DNA of 64,000 bases from Anarhynchus alexandrinus. Lineage: Eukaryota > Chordata > Aves > Charadriiformes > Charadriidae. Positions 13,979-26,229 of the stretch are shown here, piece after piece. Within the stretch, counting starts at the first letter, position 1. Each line of letters starts with the position of its first letter. A program made the translations under genes and the position numbers. The DNA is taken from the NCBI GenBank assembly GCA_008711295.1, contig VUYV01000102.1, positions 156,217 to 220,216 on the forward strand, given 5' to 3'. Below the pieces are notes generated by a model. It saw nothing but the letters and a program-made list of their open reading frames with translations, had not been told where the DNA came from and did no database searches.

Positions 13979-14558
13979 TGTCATGGTTTCAGCTGGGATG
14001 GAGTTAATTTTCTTGCTAGCAGCTGGTGTAGGGCTGTGTTTTGGATTTGGGATGAAAATACTGTTGGTAGCGCACTAATGCTTTTGGTTGTTGCTAAGTT
14101 CTCAAGGCCTTTTCTGCTCCTCACACCGCCCCACCAGTGAGTGGGCTGAGGGTGCACAAGAAGTTGTGAGGGGACACAGCCGGGACAGCTGACCCCCACT
14201 GACCAAAGGGATGTTCCATACCGTATGACATCATACTCAGTTTATAAAGCTGGGGGAAGAAGGGGGGATGTTTGGAGTGATGGCATTTGTCTTCCCAAGT
14301 GACCATTACGTGTGGTGGAGCCCTGCTTTCCTGGAGATGGCTGAACACCCGCTTGCCAATGGGAAGCAGTGAATGAATTTCTTATTTTGCTTTGCTTGCG
14401 TGTGTAGCTTTTGCTTTACTTATTAAACTGTCTTTATCTCAAGGCACAATTTTCTTCTCACAAGTTTTTTCTCTTCTGATTGTCTCCCTCCTCCCAACTT
14501 GGGGGAGTGATAGAGCAGCTGCTTGGTCCTAGTTGCTGGCTGGGGTTAAACCACAACA
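13979..14558 (+). mobile_element. Solo LTR of an avian endogenous retrovirus (copy 1)
   Basis: A 580-bp solo LTR in intron 3, antisense to FGF14. It begins TGTCATGGTTTCAGCTGGGA and ends GGTTAAACCACAACA, the decayed partner of an AAACCATGACA terminus. A TATAAA box is at 14243-14248 and an ATTAAA polyadenylation signal at 14422-14427, in the right order for U3-R-U5. Flanks GCATC (13974-13978) and GCACC (14559-14563) could be a 5-bp target duplication with one change. It aligns along its whole length with the LTR at 42711-43290. No gag, pol or env remnant lies beside it, so it is a recombined solo LTR. I infer an ERV/ERVL-type avian family but cannot name it. Short reading frames inside it are not genes. 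Confidence 0.9.
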
Positions 14559-17360
14559 GCACCAACATGCTGGATATTCTCACAAGCTATGGCTTTCATA
14601 TACTGTGAATGGAAAAAGGGACACTGAGGTATTCTGCAGAGAAGGACTATACAGGACCTTGGTCTCAGACTATAAATGCTACTTAGTCTATAGCACACGC
14701 TTCCATTTTTCTTTAAATGTTTATAAGAAATCGTTAATATATCTAAATATAGGTAAATTTTAGAATTCCCATTATATAGCACTTTTTTTCAGTGATGACT
14801 GTTGGCATACGAAACTTAGAAAACTTTTTTCTCCCATCATCCCCTGAACATCCAATAGAAAAACATATATGACATGTAATACAGAACTTCTGCATTGCAG
14901 GTGCAACAGATACACAGCAGTGACAGAGAGTCCAAAAAATCCACCAATGAGGCTGTAATAGAAAGTGGTTGGTTAAAAACCTTTTTCTCCTAACAACAGT
15001 ATTTTAAATATTTTGCATGCAGTATTTCTTCATCTTGATCCTCAGGGAGAAGTCAGACTTCTCTCTGATGCTTTGTCTTCTCATTTTCAAACGCATTAGT
15101 CTCTAAGCTGAAAGCAGGCAATTGCTGAGACAAAAATATATTGTCAATGTTTTCAATATGTTAATATGAAACAATCAAACCTGTATTACAGTACTGATGT
15201 TTTGAAATCTGTACTTTAAATGTGCATTAGATTACCAAATATTACTCCTTTTCAACTTGACAAAAGTGTAAGTCGAAAATCATTTTGTAGACATACCAGA
15301 ACTAAAGGCTTCCACTCAGTTTTCTAATTTGTCACATCTCTGTGTCATTTAACAGGCCACTCATCTTTCATTCTCCGCACAAGGAAAAGTATGCAGTACA
15401 TTCCACAGACACTCGTATCCTTACCTCACACAAGGTGAAGTGACAGATTGAGACGATCTCCCAAGAAATTGTTATGTGAAATACACTCAAAACATAACAA
15501 CATTCACAGAAGAAAATTCAGAAGTACTTAACAAGTTGCCAATAACTACAGGAATATATGAAGTCATCAAATCCTAAAATCTCACCATTAGTGGCAATGA
15601 AGAATATGTAATCCTGCAATACATTAAATATGTGGATTACATTTTCCTTATACATAGTCTTTTATTTATATCCATGAGACTGATCACAACCTAAGTAATC
15701 TGTGTTGCTCAAAAAGAAGACATAGGAACAAAGCAATTCAGATTCTCACTGGCATGACAGAAATATCTTGTTAGACCTGAGGATGTTCTAAGGGTCGGGT
15801 TCATGTCTATTCAAAGTTTGGATCCAGCCATCTCTTAACTTGCCTCGTACTTTCCACTCCTTTCCTTTCCCCAGATGACACTGTTCGTTTAACTTGGACT
15901 ATTTCCAGAATAATACATAAGTGCGGTGGCTGCCAGAATTTGTTCATGTAGGGTCCTTCCCTGTGCAGAATCACCTGCCAGGAAACTGGTAAATTTTCTG
16001 AAATTTGTATTTCTTTCTGAAGGACTGAGAACTCACTTCAGAAACAGTGCTGGGCAAGAATGTACTCTTAACTGTACCAACACATTAAAAAAATACTGTT
16101 CATGCCACCATACTGAAATGAACTCCCCACATGAAGTGATGGAAATGGGAAGGCAGCAATGCATTTTCTCTAATAGCTCTAGGTTTTTTCTTCTAGTTTT
16201 CTTCCGACAGCAAATATTGCATGTTTTCCTGTGATATAATTTTTTATTTTGAACAGAAAACAAATGTTTTAGATCATATTGCAGAAGTTTCCAGCAGACA
16301 TTTTATGAGGAGGAATTTTCTCTTTGTCTTGACATTGACATTCAAGATTAGTTCCATTATTTCTTCCTAATTAGCTTTTCCAAGACAATTGAGTATTTGA
16401 AACAAACAGAATACTTTCCCTTAGGGCATCAGAAACTTAATCTGTCCAATTTCTTTTCAATGGACATTGAAAACAAAGCAGTGTATTGTAATTCAATGGG
16501 GAATTAAGAACTATGTGACGTAAAAAATGGAAAAAGCACTGTGTAAATAAATTCAACATAGATGGCAATAAAAATATAGTAATGAAAAATCCTTTAAGCC
16601 ACCTTGTTAATACCTGACAGAACTGCCTGTTCATATTAAAGTCTGTTTATCTTTCAGAGGAGGTTAAGACAGTAAATTTGCACAAAACTAAGGATTTTTA
16701 TATTCACAACAACACACTGACTCATTAGCATTAAATCATTTGGAATATATTAAACAATCTGAGGACTTTCCGATCACTTTACACAGCAGTCTGGTTTGTG
16801 AGTCAAAAGATTTTTTCTTATACTTTGATCATTCTACAAAGACACAGTCCCTCACAGAACTCTTTATTTTCCTGATATTGGAAATAAATAAAAAATCAAT
16901 AATACTAAGCATACAATTACAAGATTATGATGATAAACTGTAAAGCTGTTAATGACTTTTTAGATGGAAGTTACACTTCTAAGTTGTATCAATAAAAGTA
17001 ACTGTTGGAACAGCTTTTGGATTCTGATCAACAAGTCACCAAGGAAAAATTGCAGGTCTTTATTTAAAAATTCTGGAGAATTTAATTGAAAATAATAATC
17101 TTTGTGGTGTATCGCACACTACCAGTATAGCCTAGCAGAAAAAGAGCTCTACAGAATGTTTTTTCAGCACTACTAACACACAGTAATTTCTACTGTATCC
17201 CATTTATAGATATGCTGCATAAATACATGGGCACACAGGCGTTTGTACTATATGTATATACATATACAGGCATTATAGAACTTCTTAAAAGTGCATCTCA
17301 TTCCCTTGTAGATTTCAACTTCAGCTGTGCCCCTTAAACAGAGTTCAGAAAGGTACTTAC
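14559..17360. other. FGF14 intron 3, exon-proximal part
   Basis: AT-rich sequence between the solo LTR and the exon 3 donor. I saw no gene, repeat of known family or RNA gene. Confidence 0.7.
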
Positions 17361-17464
17361 TGATGTGTAGAGGAAACCTTCTCCATTTAGGGCTATATAC
17401 AACCCAGTCTTTACACCCTGGATAGCAACAACTCGAAGTCCCACTGGTATAAGGTTGAATAACG
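17361..17464 (-). CDS. FGF14: FGF14 exon 3 (beta-trefoil core)
   Basis: Third coding exon, 104 bp, matching the family's usual length. The acceptor is TTTCTTCACAG|CGTTA, after a good pyrimidine tract, and the donor is ACATCA|GTAAGT. With the base carried from exon 2 it reads [20 protein letters not shown] and continues [15 protein letters not shown], ending exactly on a codon boundary. It encodes central strands of the beta-trefoil. The motif [21 protein letters not shown] is typical of FGF14; FGF12 has KASLYVA and FGF13 TKLYLA at the end. Two residues differ from what I know of all FHFs: Leu for Met in IA(M)NGEG and Phe for Tyr in EG(Y)LY. The reading frame and both splice sites are intact, so I treat it as functional. 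The next exon (about 199 bp, beginning near ELFTPECKF in other species) was not found in the remaining 17 kb. Confidence 0.95.
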
Positions 17465-20400
17465 CTGTGAAGAAAAAAACATGACTAGTTACGAATATAA
17501 TATAATTATTACAATATTCTAATAAACATCACTAGTAAAAAGAAAGAAAACTACTCCCTGTATATTTTTCTGATTTTAAAATTAAACTAATTCAGAAAAT
17601 CTTGTTTCTAGTAAAGTTAATCCTTAAAATTAAAGCCTAAGTATCTGTCTAGCAATAAGTCCTGCAATAGTTCAGTATTTGGCACAAGTGTTAACTAGCA
17701 AATACAAATCACAGAAGACTGGACTGTAATCATTTATGCAGCACTGCAGACATGAGTATCTCGGGCAAACTGGAAAGAGTCAAAGAGCCCAACAGTTCCT
17801 TCATCAATGTAGACTGATCATAAGGGTAATACTTGTGAGATGCCCTGCAGAAAACATCTCTCTGATTCTGGCAAGTAGCTTTTTATTTTCTTAGGCATTT
17901 TTATGGTTTCATATTAAGACGTACTCTCATTAAGATTGCTTTCAAGGGGTCTGTGATTTCAAATAAAAAAAAAAAAATCTGCTTTTGTGAATGATATATT
18001 TGATACAAACAGTAGTACACAGGCCTCAGGTAATGGCAGAGGCTTATCCCAGCTCAGGAAAATACTGAAATATCTGCTTGACTCTAAACGTGCATAAATG
18101 CTATTGAGCTGAGTATAGAACACGTTCGAAGACTAAAATTCTGGGGGGAAAAAATAATTAAAAAAAAGCTAATAGCAGATACCTTAGCAATGGTATACAC
18201 CTCTGTAACAACAAAAACAACCACAGTTTTGACTACTGTCTGAAAAAGACCAGTGTGAAGAGCTGGACTATACCAGCCTCACCACAGAACAACAAAAGAA
18301 AAAGAGATATAAGCAAGAGACACAGACCAATTCTTCTAAAAATTATGCCCGCACTCACCTATACTAAGTTTACTGACTCATACTAGGAAATCAGATGCAA
18401 AGCACACATCAAACAGTCTCAGAAGATAAGACCTGGATGAGCCAGAGTTCATCCTAAGCAGTTTTCTACTGTGCATGAGTCACAGATTCACAAGTACTTG
18501 GATGAAAACCAAAAGCGCAACCTGTGTGTTCAACGCAGGCAGAGAGGACCATGGTTCCACCAAGCCATGTCTCAGGAACACAGTAACACTTACAGTGAGT
18601 TCCTCAAAATTTAGGAAGGACAACCATAGGTGCGACTAGAAGGTGTACCCTATGAGGCTATCCGTAATCAAAATGCCAGGGGTAAAGCCCAAATTAAGGG
18701 AAAAAGAGTCATGTAATTGCAGTGGATGAGTACATTTTCTCAAGGTGTGAAAACTCCTTATTGGTCAAAGGACACAAAGCCACAGATCATTTATGATGAA
18801 GATGATTGAATCTTTACAACTGAGAAAAAACATAAGTTGACTATTAGAATTTAAAGATAGAAGTGGATGGCAAAAAAAACCCTTTCCTTCAACATTCTCA
18901 CGCAGAAAAAGAATATGTAACATAAGATCTTTTTAGGAATGCACAAAGCTAGTGTAAAGCTGTGAATTGTTGTAGCAGAGTGCTTCCTGCAGCTGTAGAA
19001 AGAAAAATATATTCGAAAGTGCTCTGGAAGAACACAAAACAAATTTATGGGTTTACAAAGAAGAATAGGAGAGATGACATCAGACAAGAATTAGCACAAA
19101 TATGTAGCATTTTCATTTCTGTAGTTTCCAAAAGTCTCCGTCATGCTAGGATCTTACTGGGCTGTTCACTAGAAAAATACTAAGTACAGACAAGGTTCCC
19201 TCTCTAATTGATATAAGGTAAGTGTAAACCAGTGAAATATGGCACTCACAGAGAAGATATTCTAAGACTATATAGGCTAAACACTGCATGACTCGAGGGC
19301 TTTTGAATGTTCAATATAATTTGGAAGTTAAAAAAACAATCAGGCATTATGCTCAAATGAAACAATGTTAAAACCAGCAAAACCAATATTGTGGGTGGTG
19401 AAGGAGGAGTCTGTCACGGCAAAAATAGGTTTCAGATGGCAGTTAAGTTTGCTTTTTTCTAGAAGAAAAGAAAATCCAGGAGGAAACCTGGATAAGAAGA
19501 CCATGCTAGAGGGAGGGCAGCAACAATTGAGAGGACACCAAGAAGGAACAGCAAACAATACTTGTATAAAGAAAAGAGGTGAACACAAAAGACAAGTCAG
19601 CCATGGAAAACTGCTAATGAAAAATAACTCCAAATCATAGTGGTTCAGTCAAATCTCCTGGAATGTAGATATAATTTGCTGTATTACCAATAAAAATAAA
19701 GCCGCAAAGCTAGAAAAAACCAACCACAACTGAAGGAGAATTAGAAGCCCGTAACATGGCAGTGTTTTATGCAACCTATAAAATTACTGGAGCGGCTTAC
19801 AGTTACTGGTGGATTTAGAAAGCACTGAGGAGGGGATATAATGTATCTTTTACTGCCACCAAGTTTTAATCGGAGATTGTCAGAGCTGTTGTAATTAGTC
19901 TAGGACCATAAAATTTTAGAATGTGATCTGAAATGCTGTAACTCTGCACATACAGAATATTCAGTGTTTTCTACAAAATCTTTCAGACTTGGGTGAAACT
20001 AGGGAGGCTAGTCTACATTCAATTATTGATTGATAAATGCTTAGCAATGTGCTTCATACTGAGGCCAGCAAAACACACACCAGTAAAGCACATGTGGTTT
20101 TTACATGCTCTGAAACTGGCCAAAGGAAATTCAATTTCCTCCAGAACCTGGCTGTGCACTACTCTTTACTGAGCAGGGCTTCTGTGCCCAACTACACATT
20201 TTAAACCTTCCTAGGATTCACCTGTGCTATCCCCCGCTCTAATAAGAACTTGCCTTGAGAAAAAGAGAAAGCCTTCCAGAGCTTGCTAGCATTTCAGGTC
20301 TTCACAGCCAAAGCTATGCCCCTGCCTGAGGGGGATGTGAAAAGAAGCATGCCCCCCGCTTCCCTCTGTCTTGAAGACAACGATCCAAAACCAAAACTAA

Positions 20401-23400
20401 GTAGGGCGTTAGGACCCTGAACATCTTCATGTACCTAAACCCAGCCTGGTGAGTCCACAGATGAATTGAGAAGAGGGAGCGCCCTGGAACAACCCAAAAA
20501 ATATAATTCTGCCTGATGCTCAGTGCTCCCATGCTGCACACTCAAGTGTAAAGCCTGGCAAATGCAACTGTAAATAAGATGTGGGCACATCAGGGAAATC
20601 AAGAGAACCAATCTGCAAAAAATGGTGCGAGTAAAACCCTTTCTGCTCTTCAGCACTGAGCCTGTGCACGCTCCCATAGCTCTACTTTGTATTCCATCTA
20701 AACAACGACTGTAAAGCAGATGGTTTCTCTTCCTTTTCCTAAGCTTGCAAGCCTACTCCCAGAACACAAAAGATCAGAAAATGGGGGTGGGGAGGAGCAG
20801 TTAACAGCAACAATTGCCATGAAAACAGTTATTTTCTTAGGTGACATGGAGGGGATTTGCAGGAACAAATTTGAGTTGGATTCTAATCCTCCAAAAGTTT
20901 TAGCCAAAGTTACAGTTAAAGTCCACTTTTTGATAAGTAATAACTCCTTCCTTGAGCAAAACACAAACCCACCACATTTATTTTCCCTTTTTTATGTAAT
21001 ACCATCACCGTCTATTAACTTGAAATCTGAAATGCCTGAAATCAGATATTTCCATATCCTTGTGAAAGTCTATTTAGGTATGACTGACTTGTAGCTACAA
21101 GAAAATTGCCATTACAGATCACTGTTTTTCTCAAGAAGCTTGCTACAGACCAATTGCTTAAGGCTTATAGACTTGCTGTCTGTTCTGCATGTGCGTTGCC
21201 CTGGTGTCAGTTAACAAAACTCCCCACAGCACCAAATCTGCAGGCCTACAGGCAAAAATGAGGACTCCATCAGAACATCTTTTAGATTGGCAATGAGCGC
21301 AAGGGATGGTGGTATTCAGAGATCAGCCCATCCGTTTCTTATGGTGCAAACCCATTCTACCTGCCTGATGTTACACAAGACGTAACTAAAAAAAATACTT
21401 TTTAGTATGGCTGAACATGACCTCCATCAATCCTGTCACACTGACTAAGATTATACTGATGGGAGAAACGGGCTTACCTAACTCCCAAAGGTGACAGAAA
21501 TAGATAACTAATGGCTTCTTTGAAGACAAACTGCAGTAAAAAACAGTGCAAAAATCAGACTGCAAATAATTCAGTTCAGTAATCCAAATTTAACAGCATT
21601 GCAGGTGTTGTTTTTTAATCTCCGTGTGCTTTATTCCTAATTATCTCCTTTACCTTACAAGGGTGCTGTGAAGATTATTTTATTAATATCTTCAAATCAA
21701 AACACGATAGTGGTAGGTACTTTAGAAAGACATTAAGAAGTTAATACTTCTATATTCAATTTGGAAAATATAAATAGATCACGAGGAGCATGCATTAAAA
21801 GATGAAAATAAAGGAATGTTAAATGGTTGCATGATGTCTTGAACACCAACTCTACCAGGCAGCAAGTGCCACGAAGGAAGTAAAGCATGTTGCTGCATAA
21901 TTAAGCAAGAGATGTGTACCACACAGCCAAATCGAAATTGCTTGGGTAATCTTAACTTTGGCATTTATCAGTTTCTGGAATAGAGCTACAAATGAGCAAT
22001 GCTCTTTTAATCTCTTTTAAACATGCCTGTAATTTCATAAGGGGCACATATAGCCACATTTGAGTGTTAAAATCAGGTTTATCACCCATCAAGGAAAGTA
22101 TCATAACCTATGTTGAATTTTTTCAGTGGTTCTTGGCTCAGATACATTCTTCGGATGAATAAAATAAGCTATAAGAGATTCAGGGTTTCAGTCTCAGAAA
22201 TTAAAGAATCAGAATTGCCCGTTTCCCAAAATAATTAGTCTCCCTACTAAACCTACCCTTCATTCATGAGACAAAACTTTGAAGATAGACCAAAGTCTGA
22301 AAATGAGCTGGTTTGGGTGGGGAGGAGGACAGGAGGGGAATGTAACGCTTGTTACCACAAGCACAACATGGAAAACTCTTCTATAGTTTCTGTGTAGTAG
22401 CTTGGTTTTCCTAATTAATAAAGGCTCATGGACAACACTGAAGCAAGTTCCATTCGCACCAAGTAATGCTGACAACTGCTGTAAAATCCAGGAAAATTAG
22501 AGGTAGAGTGGGACAGCTATGCAGAGTAGGACCTCAGTAATCAAGCCTACAGCTTTAACCACGGTCACTCCTGCTTTCACTACAAGCAAGCCACAAAACA
22601 AACCAGAAACTGGACAGCATTAGAGGAAGGAAAAAGACAAAACCAGCTAAAACAAGCAAATCAATGTCATAAAGCCTCTTTCCACATATCACTGAGAGTT
22701 TGGCAAAAAAAATACAGACTGTACACACAAGATGGTTTAAGCTAACAGCCTTGGTCTGGTGATGTGATTTAAGGAAACTCAGGACCATTAACCAATAGGT
22801 GCATTAATTCATACTCTGTCACAAAACATCACTAACTTGGAAAAGACATAAAAAGAAAATACAACAATGAACTGCAGCCCATCACTCTGTTTAGGTTGGG
22901 TTCTGGTAGTGCGGCCACCGACATGAGCAGACGAAAGTACATTTAGGGATGCAATTACAAGCAGTCACATCTTCCTTTTTCATGCAAGGGTTTGTGCATG
23001 GGGGTATATAAAAAAATCTTGCCATCTCTCTCTGCACACCCTAGCTTTTACTCAAACTTAAGACAAGCTGGGACACAGGCTTGCACTATAGCAGCTGACC
23101 GAAACCACTGGTAAAACTCATTTTGACTTCAGATAGAAGCAAAGAGCCACATAAAGAGACTACCAAGAAGCTTTAAAGACAAACAAAAAATGGTTGTGAA
23201 CAGAACCACTCAATTTGAACAGACTACATCTTAATCTTTGCACTACCTCTCTATAACACTGTGACTCCAATAATATGTAACTTATGTTTATTGGCATACA
23301 TACAAAATGAGTACAAAATGATATATGCACTTGAGGCAATTTTAACTTCAAGCAGTCCTTTAACTGCTTCACACAATAAATTGCAACAGCACAAAAAGTA

Positions 23401-24480
23401 GCAGCATGACTAAGCTTCAAACAGTTTTTTTGCAGAAGGCAAAAAAAAATATATAAAAATATAAATCACTTTTCTGTCAAAGTCTAATCCACTCACTATG
23501 GCTTCTCCAACACCCAGCTACTCAGACGGTCAGTGCATAAGGAAGACTCTTTCACAGGCTTCAGGGACAGTGACCAGTGCAGAAGACATGGGTGGAAGGC
23601 TGGCAGAGATGCTCACCCCTCGGCAGTCTCTATTTCCTCCATTTTTATGAAACACACCCCTAATGGAAGTCATCCTCGCTATCAAGGCAAGCATACTATC
23701 TGTCCTATTGACAGCTAATATACGCCCATCCCTTCACCCCCGGGGTGCATTAAACAGGCAGCCTGCAAGCTGGTCAGAAGCAGGATTTTCCCCCTCCCAA
23801 GCAGTGACCATCAGGATGGGGCCATGCCTCCTCCTCTAGCAGCTGCTGAAAATTATTTACTGGTAAGCCTCAGATAGAAATTATCATGATAAGGAGGTCA
23901 CAAAATAAAAGATAAAAAGACTACAAATTCTATACATGAGATTTATTTTTTTAAAGAGAAAAGAAAAAACAAAACATGCTGTAGTAAAGGAAAGACACAG
24001 GAAACACAAAGTTCATCAGGAAATGGAAGGAAACGGTGGAAGGGGGAAAGAACTAAGAAAGACTGACAGGACAAAAGAAACAGACATATTCATATATACA
24101 TGAATATATCAAATGGATCAATCTTCTCAACTCTCAATATATAACACATATACTAGAAAAAATTAAGGTGGAGATTGTATGCTTTCATGGCAAACATTAA
24201 TTTTACATCCTTGTGGTCTAACCTGTCTTTACCAAACAATATTGTAAAATTGGACTAGTAAGAAATAAATAGTGAATCACACCAGTTAAAGAGAGAAAAA
24301 AAAATCACTTCATGGAAAAAGCTTGTTTTAGCTTAAAGTTATATGGAAGTAAAATACAATATTATCTAACAGTACTATCCAAAATCTGCAATACTTCTAT
24401 GTGGTATTTGGTTGGGTTTGGAGAAGTCCTTTGTTTCAGAATACCTATAATATAGAACATTCATTCTGGATTTGGGAACA

Positions 24481-24990
24481 ATTGAGAAGAATAAGAGAGA
24501 TGGGCAGAAAGATGGAAATCCACAAAGGCAGGGAAGAGGGGAGAGGCAGGGAAAATGACATAGCAAGCAAAAAAAAAGGAAAATTTGTAAAGCTGACAGC
24601 AGTGAAAAGAGGAAAGTAAGGCACTATGGTCTAGCTTTGCAAAGATTCAAAATCCATAGAGTTCTCAGAATAAAAAAAAAAAACAAACAGAAATAACATA
24701 AAACTTTCCAAAATTGTTGCAGTCATACACACCTCCTCACTGAAGCTGAAAATAAGAGAAAGATGGGCAGAGAGAGAAGGACAGGGAGAGAGAGATACAC
24801 GCTCCCACTCTAAGACACATTTCTCGGACATCATAAAGGCAAAGCTTCTATAAAAAGTAATAATGATCTTGTCTGTACAAGGTCTTAGTTTCTGGTCCAG
24901 TACAGAAGTGGGTATGAGAGATGGACACACTGAGGGAAGAAAAGAAACAAGGAACGGGGCGGGGGGGAAACAGTTGGAAAACAAGCAGAG
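24481..24990 (+). repeat. Purine-rich low-complexity region
   Basis: Three blocks rich in A and G on the + strand (about 24481-24620, 24745-24800 and 24910-24990), for example GGGAAGAGGGGAGAGGCAGG and GAGAGAAGGACAGGGAGAGA. In the FGF14 transcript these become C/U-rich tracts in intron 2, 1.1-1.6 kb past exon 2. Reading frames over this region reflect the composition bias. Confidence 0.7.
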
Positions 24991-25542
24991 AAACACACAT
25001 CAAAACAGATTAATCAGTTATTTTTCTCAATTCTAACAAAAAATAGAACAATAAAAGATGATCATGCTATCTGTTGATGAGATGTGTTAAAAATGACAGC
25101 CGTGCGTTAACAGATAAAACAGGCTCCTAACCAAAGTAAAGCAGAAACGTCAAATCCCTTCATTTCTATAGCCTAATTCCAACATTTTTGAGGAAACTAA
25201 AGGCTTATTTATACACCCATAATAAGAAGATAAATCTTTTGTATTAAAAATGCTTAAAATAGACCTCAAGATCACACAGAAATATGTTACTTAAATATGT
25301 CATTATCATTAAAATAAACAAAATACAAATGTTCTCTGCTAAACAGAAAATTAAAAATCAACTGTTTCTAGCGCAAGAATGGGTTTGCTTAATTATCATT
25401 TCAGCTGAAGTTATCAAATGTATATATGCTCATTGAATGAAAATATGTGGCAGTATCATAGGAAAAGAGTACCAAAGCAGAGACCCACACAGCCTTTCAA
25501 GACCACTTTTGTTTGGAATACTTTTGAAAGCTGATACAGTCA

Positions 25543-25613
25543 CAGTCCCTACACAGGCAGAAATTCTCTTAAAATCATTGGAATTCTTGCTGGTATAGGG
25601 ACTGTAGGATCTT
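25543..25613. mobile_element. Old palindromic MITE-like element 1
   Basis: An imperfect inverted repeat: CAGTCCCTACACAGGCAGAA on the left and TATAGGGACTGTAGGATC on the right, with a central segment around ATCATTGGAATTC. It resembles an old amniote palindromic element whose consensus contains CAGTCCTTACTCAGGC. It sits about 0.5 kb past the exon 2 donor, in intron 2. The family name is not certain. Confidence 0.5.
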
Positions 25614-25617
25614 TAGC

Positions 25618-25704
25618 ACCAATTCAGCAAGGTACTTCAGCATGTGTTTTAAGCAGGACTTTGACAGTTAGGTATACACTTAATTGCTTTGCTGAATCAG
25701 GGCC
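25618..25704. mobile_element. Old palindromic MITE-like element 2
   Basis: An imperfect inverted repeat: AATTCAGCAAGGTACTTCAG on the left against CTTTGCTGAATCAGGGCC on the right, with a centre around GTGTTTTAAGCAGG. It matches a second old palindromic type, known to me from sauropsid genomes, that ends in GCTGAATCGGGGCC. It is immediately next to element 1, so the two may be parts of one larger composite. Confidence 0.5.
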
Positions 25705-26118
25705 GCATGATTAGATTTTTCAAAGATTTTTTTGTTTCCTTTTTTGTTTTGTTTCGGTTGGTCTGTTATTTTTTGAAGATAAGAAATTTATGTTAAATAT
25801 ATAGCTTTTATAAAAAATATTTTTAAGATAATTTTACCATTTTTATAAAATTACCAGAAGACAACCTTTGGCCTAAATACTTCACCCCTGAGGTTCATCC
25901 GCACTCACACCTTTCCCTTCAGAGGGAATATATTTAGGCCAAAGTCCTGCACGAACAGTGCTGGCGGTCATTAGGCTTTGAATGGACAGAACCCTCCTCC
26001 TTTCGACAAAACACATTCAGAAACCCTCCAAAGGCATTAACACCGTGTCTGCGCGTACGCACTCGAGCGATGCAATCTGCGTGTGTGATTAAGACATTCC
26101 CCTGGGGCAGTCACTTAC

Positions 26119-26229
26119 TAGAATTACTGCTGTCATCCTTGGTTCCATCGAGACTTCCATCGGGGTGCATTTGCAAGTAGTAGCCTTGCCTGCAATATAA
26201 CCTGGTCACTATACCCTTGAGCTGGGGAT
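26119..26229 (-). CDS. FGF14: FGF14 exon 2 (start of beta-trefoil core)
   Basis: Second coding exon, 111 bp, the usual length for this exon in FHF genes. The acceptor is TTTGTCTTTCAG|ATCCC and the donor is AATTCTA|GTAAGT. Joined to the single base left by exon 1A it reads [20 protein letters not shown] and continues with [17 protein letters not shown], leaving one base for the next exon. This is the first part of the FGF beta-trefoil fold, which contacts sodium-channel tails. Compared with the mammalian protein as I recall it, Ser replaces Ala after HPDG, and Ser replaces Thr near the end; both are conservative. The exon is shared by the 1A and 1B isoforms, so any alternative first exon must end in phase 1 to splice here in frame. 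An in-frame internal ATG (the Met of LQMHPDG) is present. Its flanks are unusual: a CpG-dense patch lies just past the donor. Confidence 0.96.

Larger units (their letters stand above)
17465..26118 (-). other. FGF14: FGF14 intron 2 (8,654 bp)
   Basis: The complete intron between exons 2 and 3, bounded by GTAAGT at the exon 2 side and TTCTTCACAG at the exon 3 side. It contains two old palindromic elements, the purine-rich region and a CpG patch beside exon 2. No other gene was seen. A somewhat GC-richer block near 20140-20690 was not identified. Confidence 0.9.

Noticed and set aside
13943..14348. Several 65-75 codon frames in the solo LTR, mirrored at 42694-43423
   Set aside because: They occur in both LTR copies because the DNA is repeated, and they match no retroviral protein domain.
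1..17360. FGF14 exons 4 and 5
   Set aside because: Reading the minus strand for the expected conserved motifs found nothing with matching splice sites. They probably lie beyond the left edge.
20314..21094. Cluster of overlapping 75-124 codon frames in intron 2
   Set aside because: Opposite-strand frames overlap each other, with no recognisable domain, no paired splice sites and no codon bias. This fits chance frames in a less AT-rich stretch.
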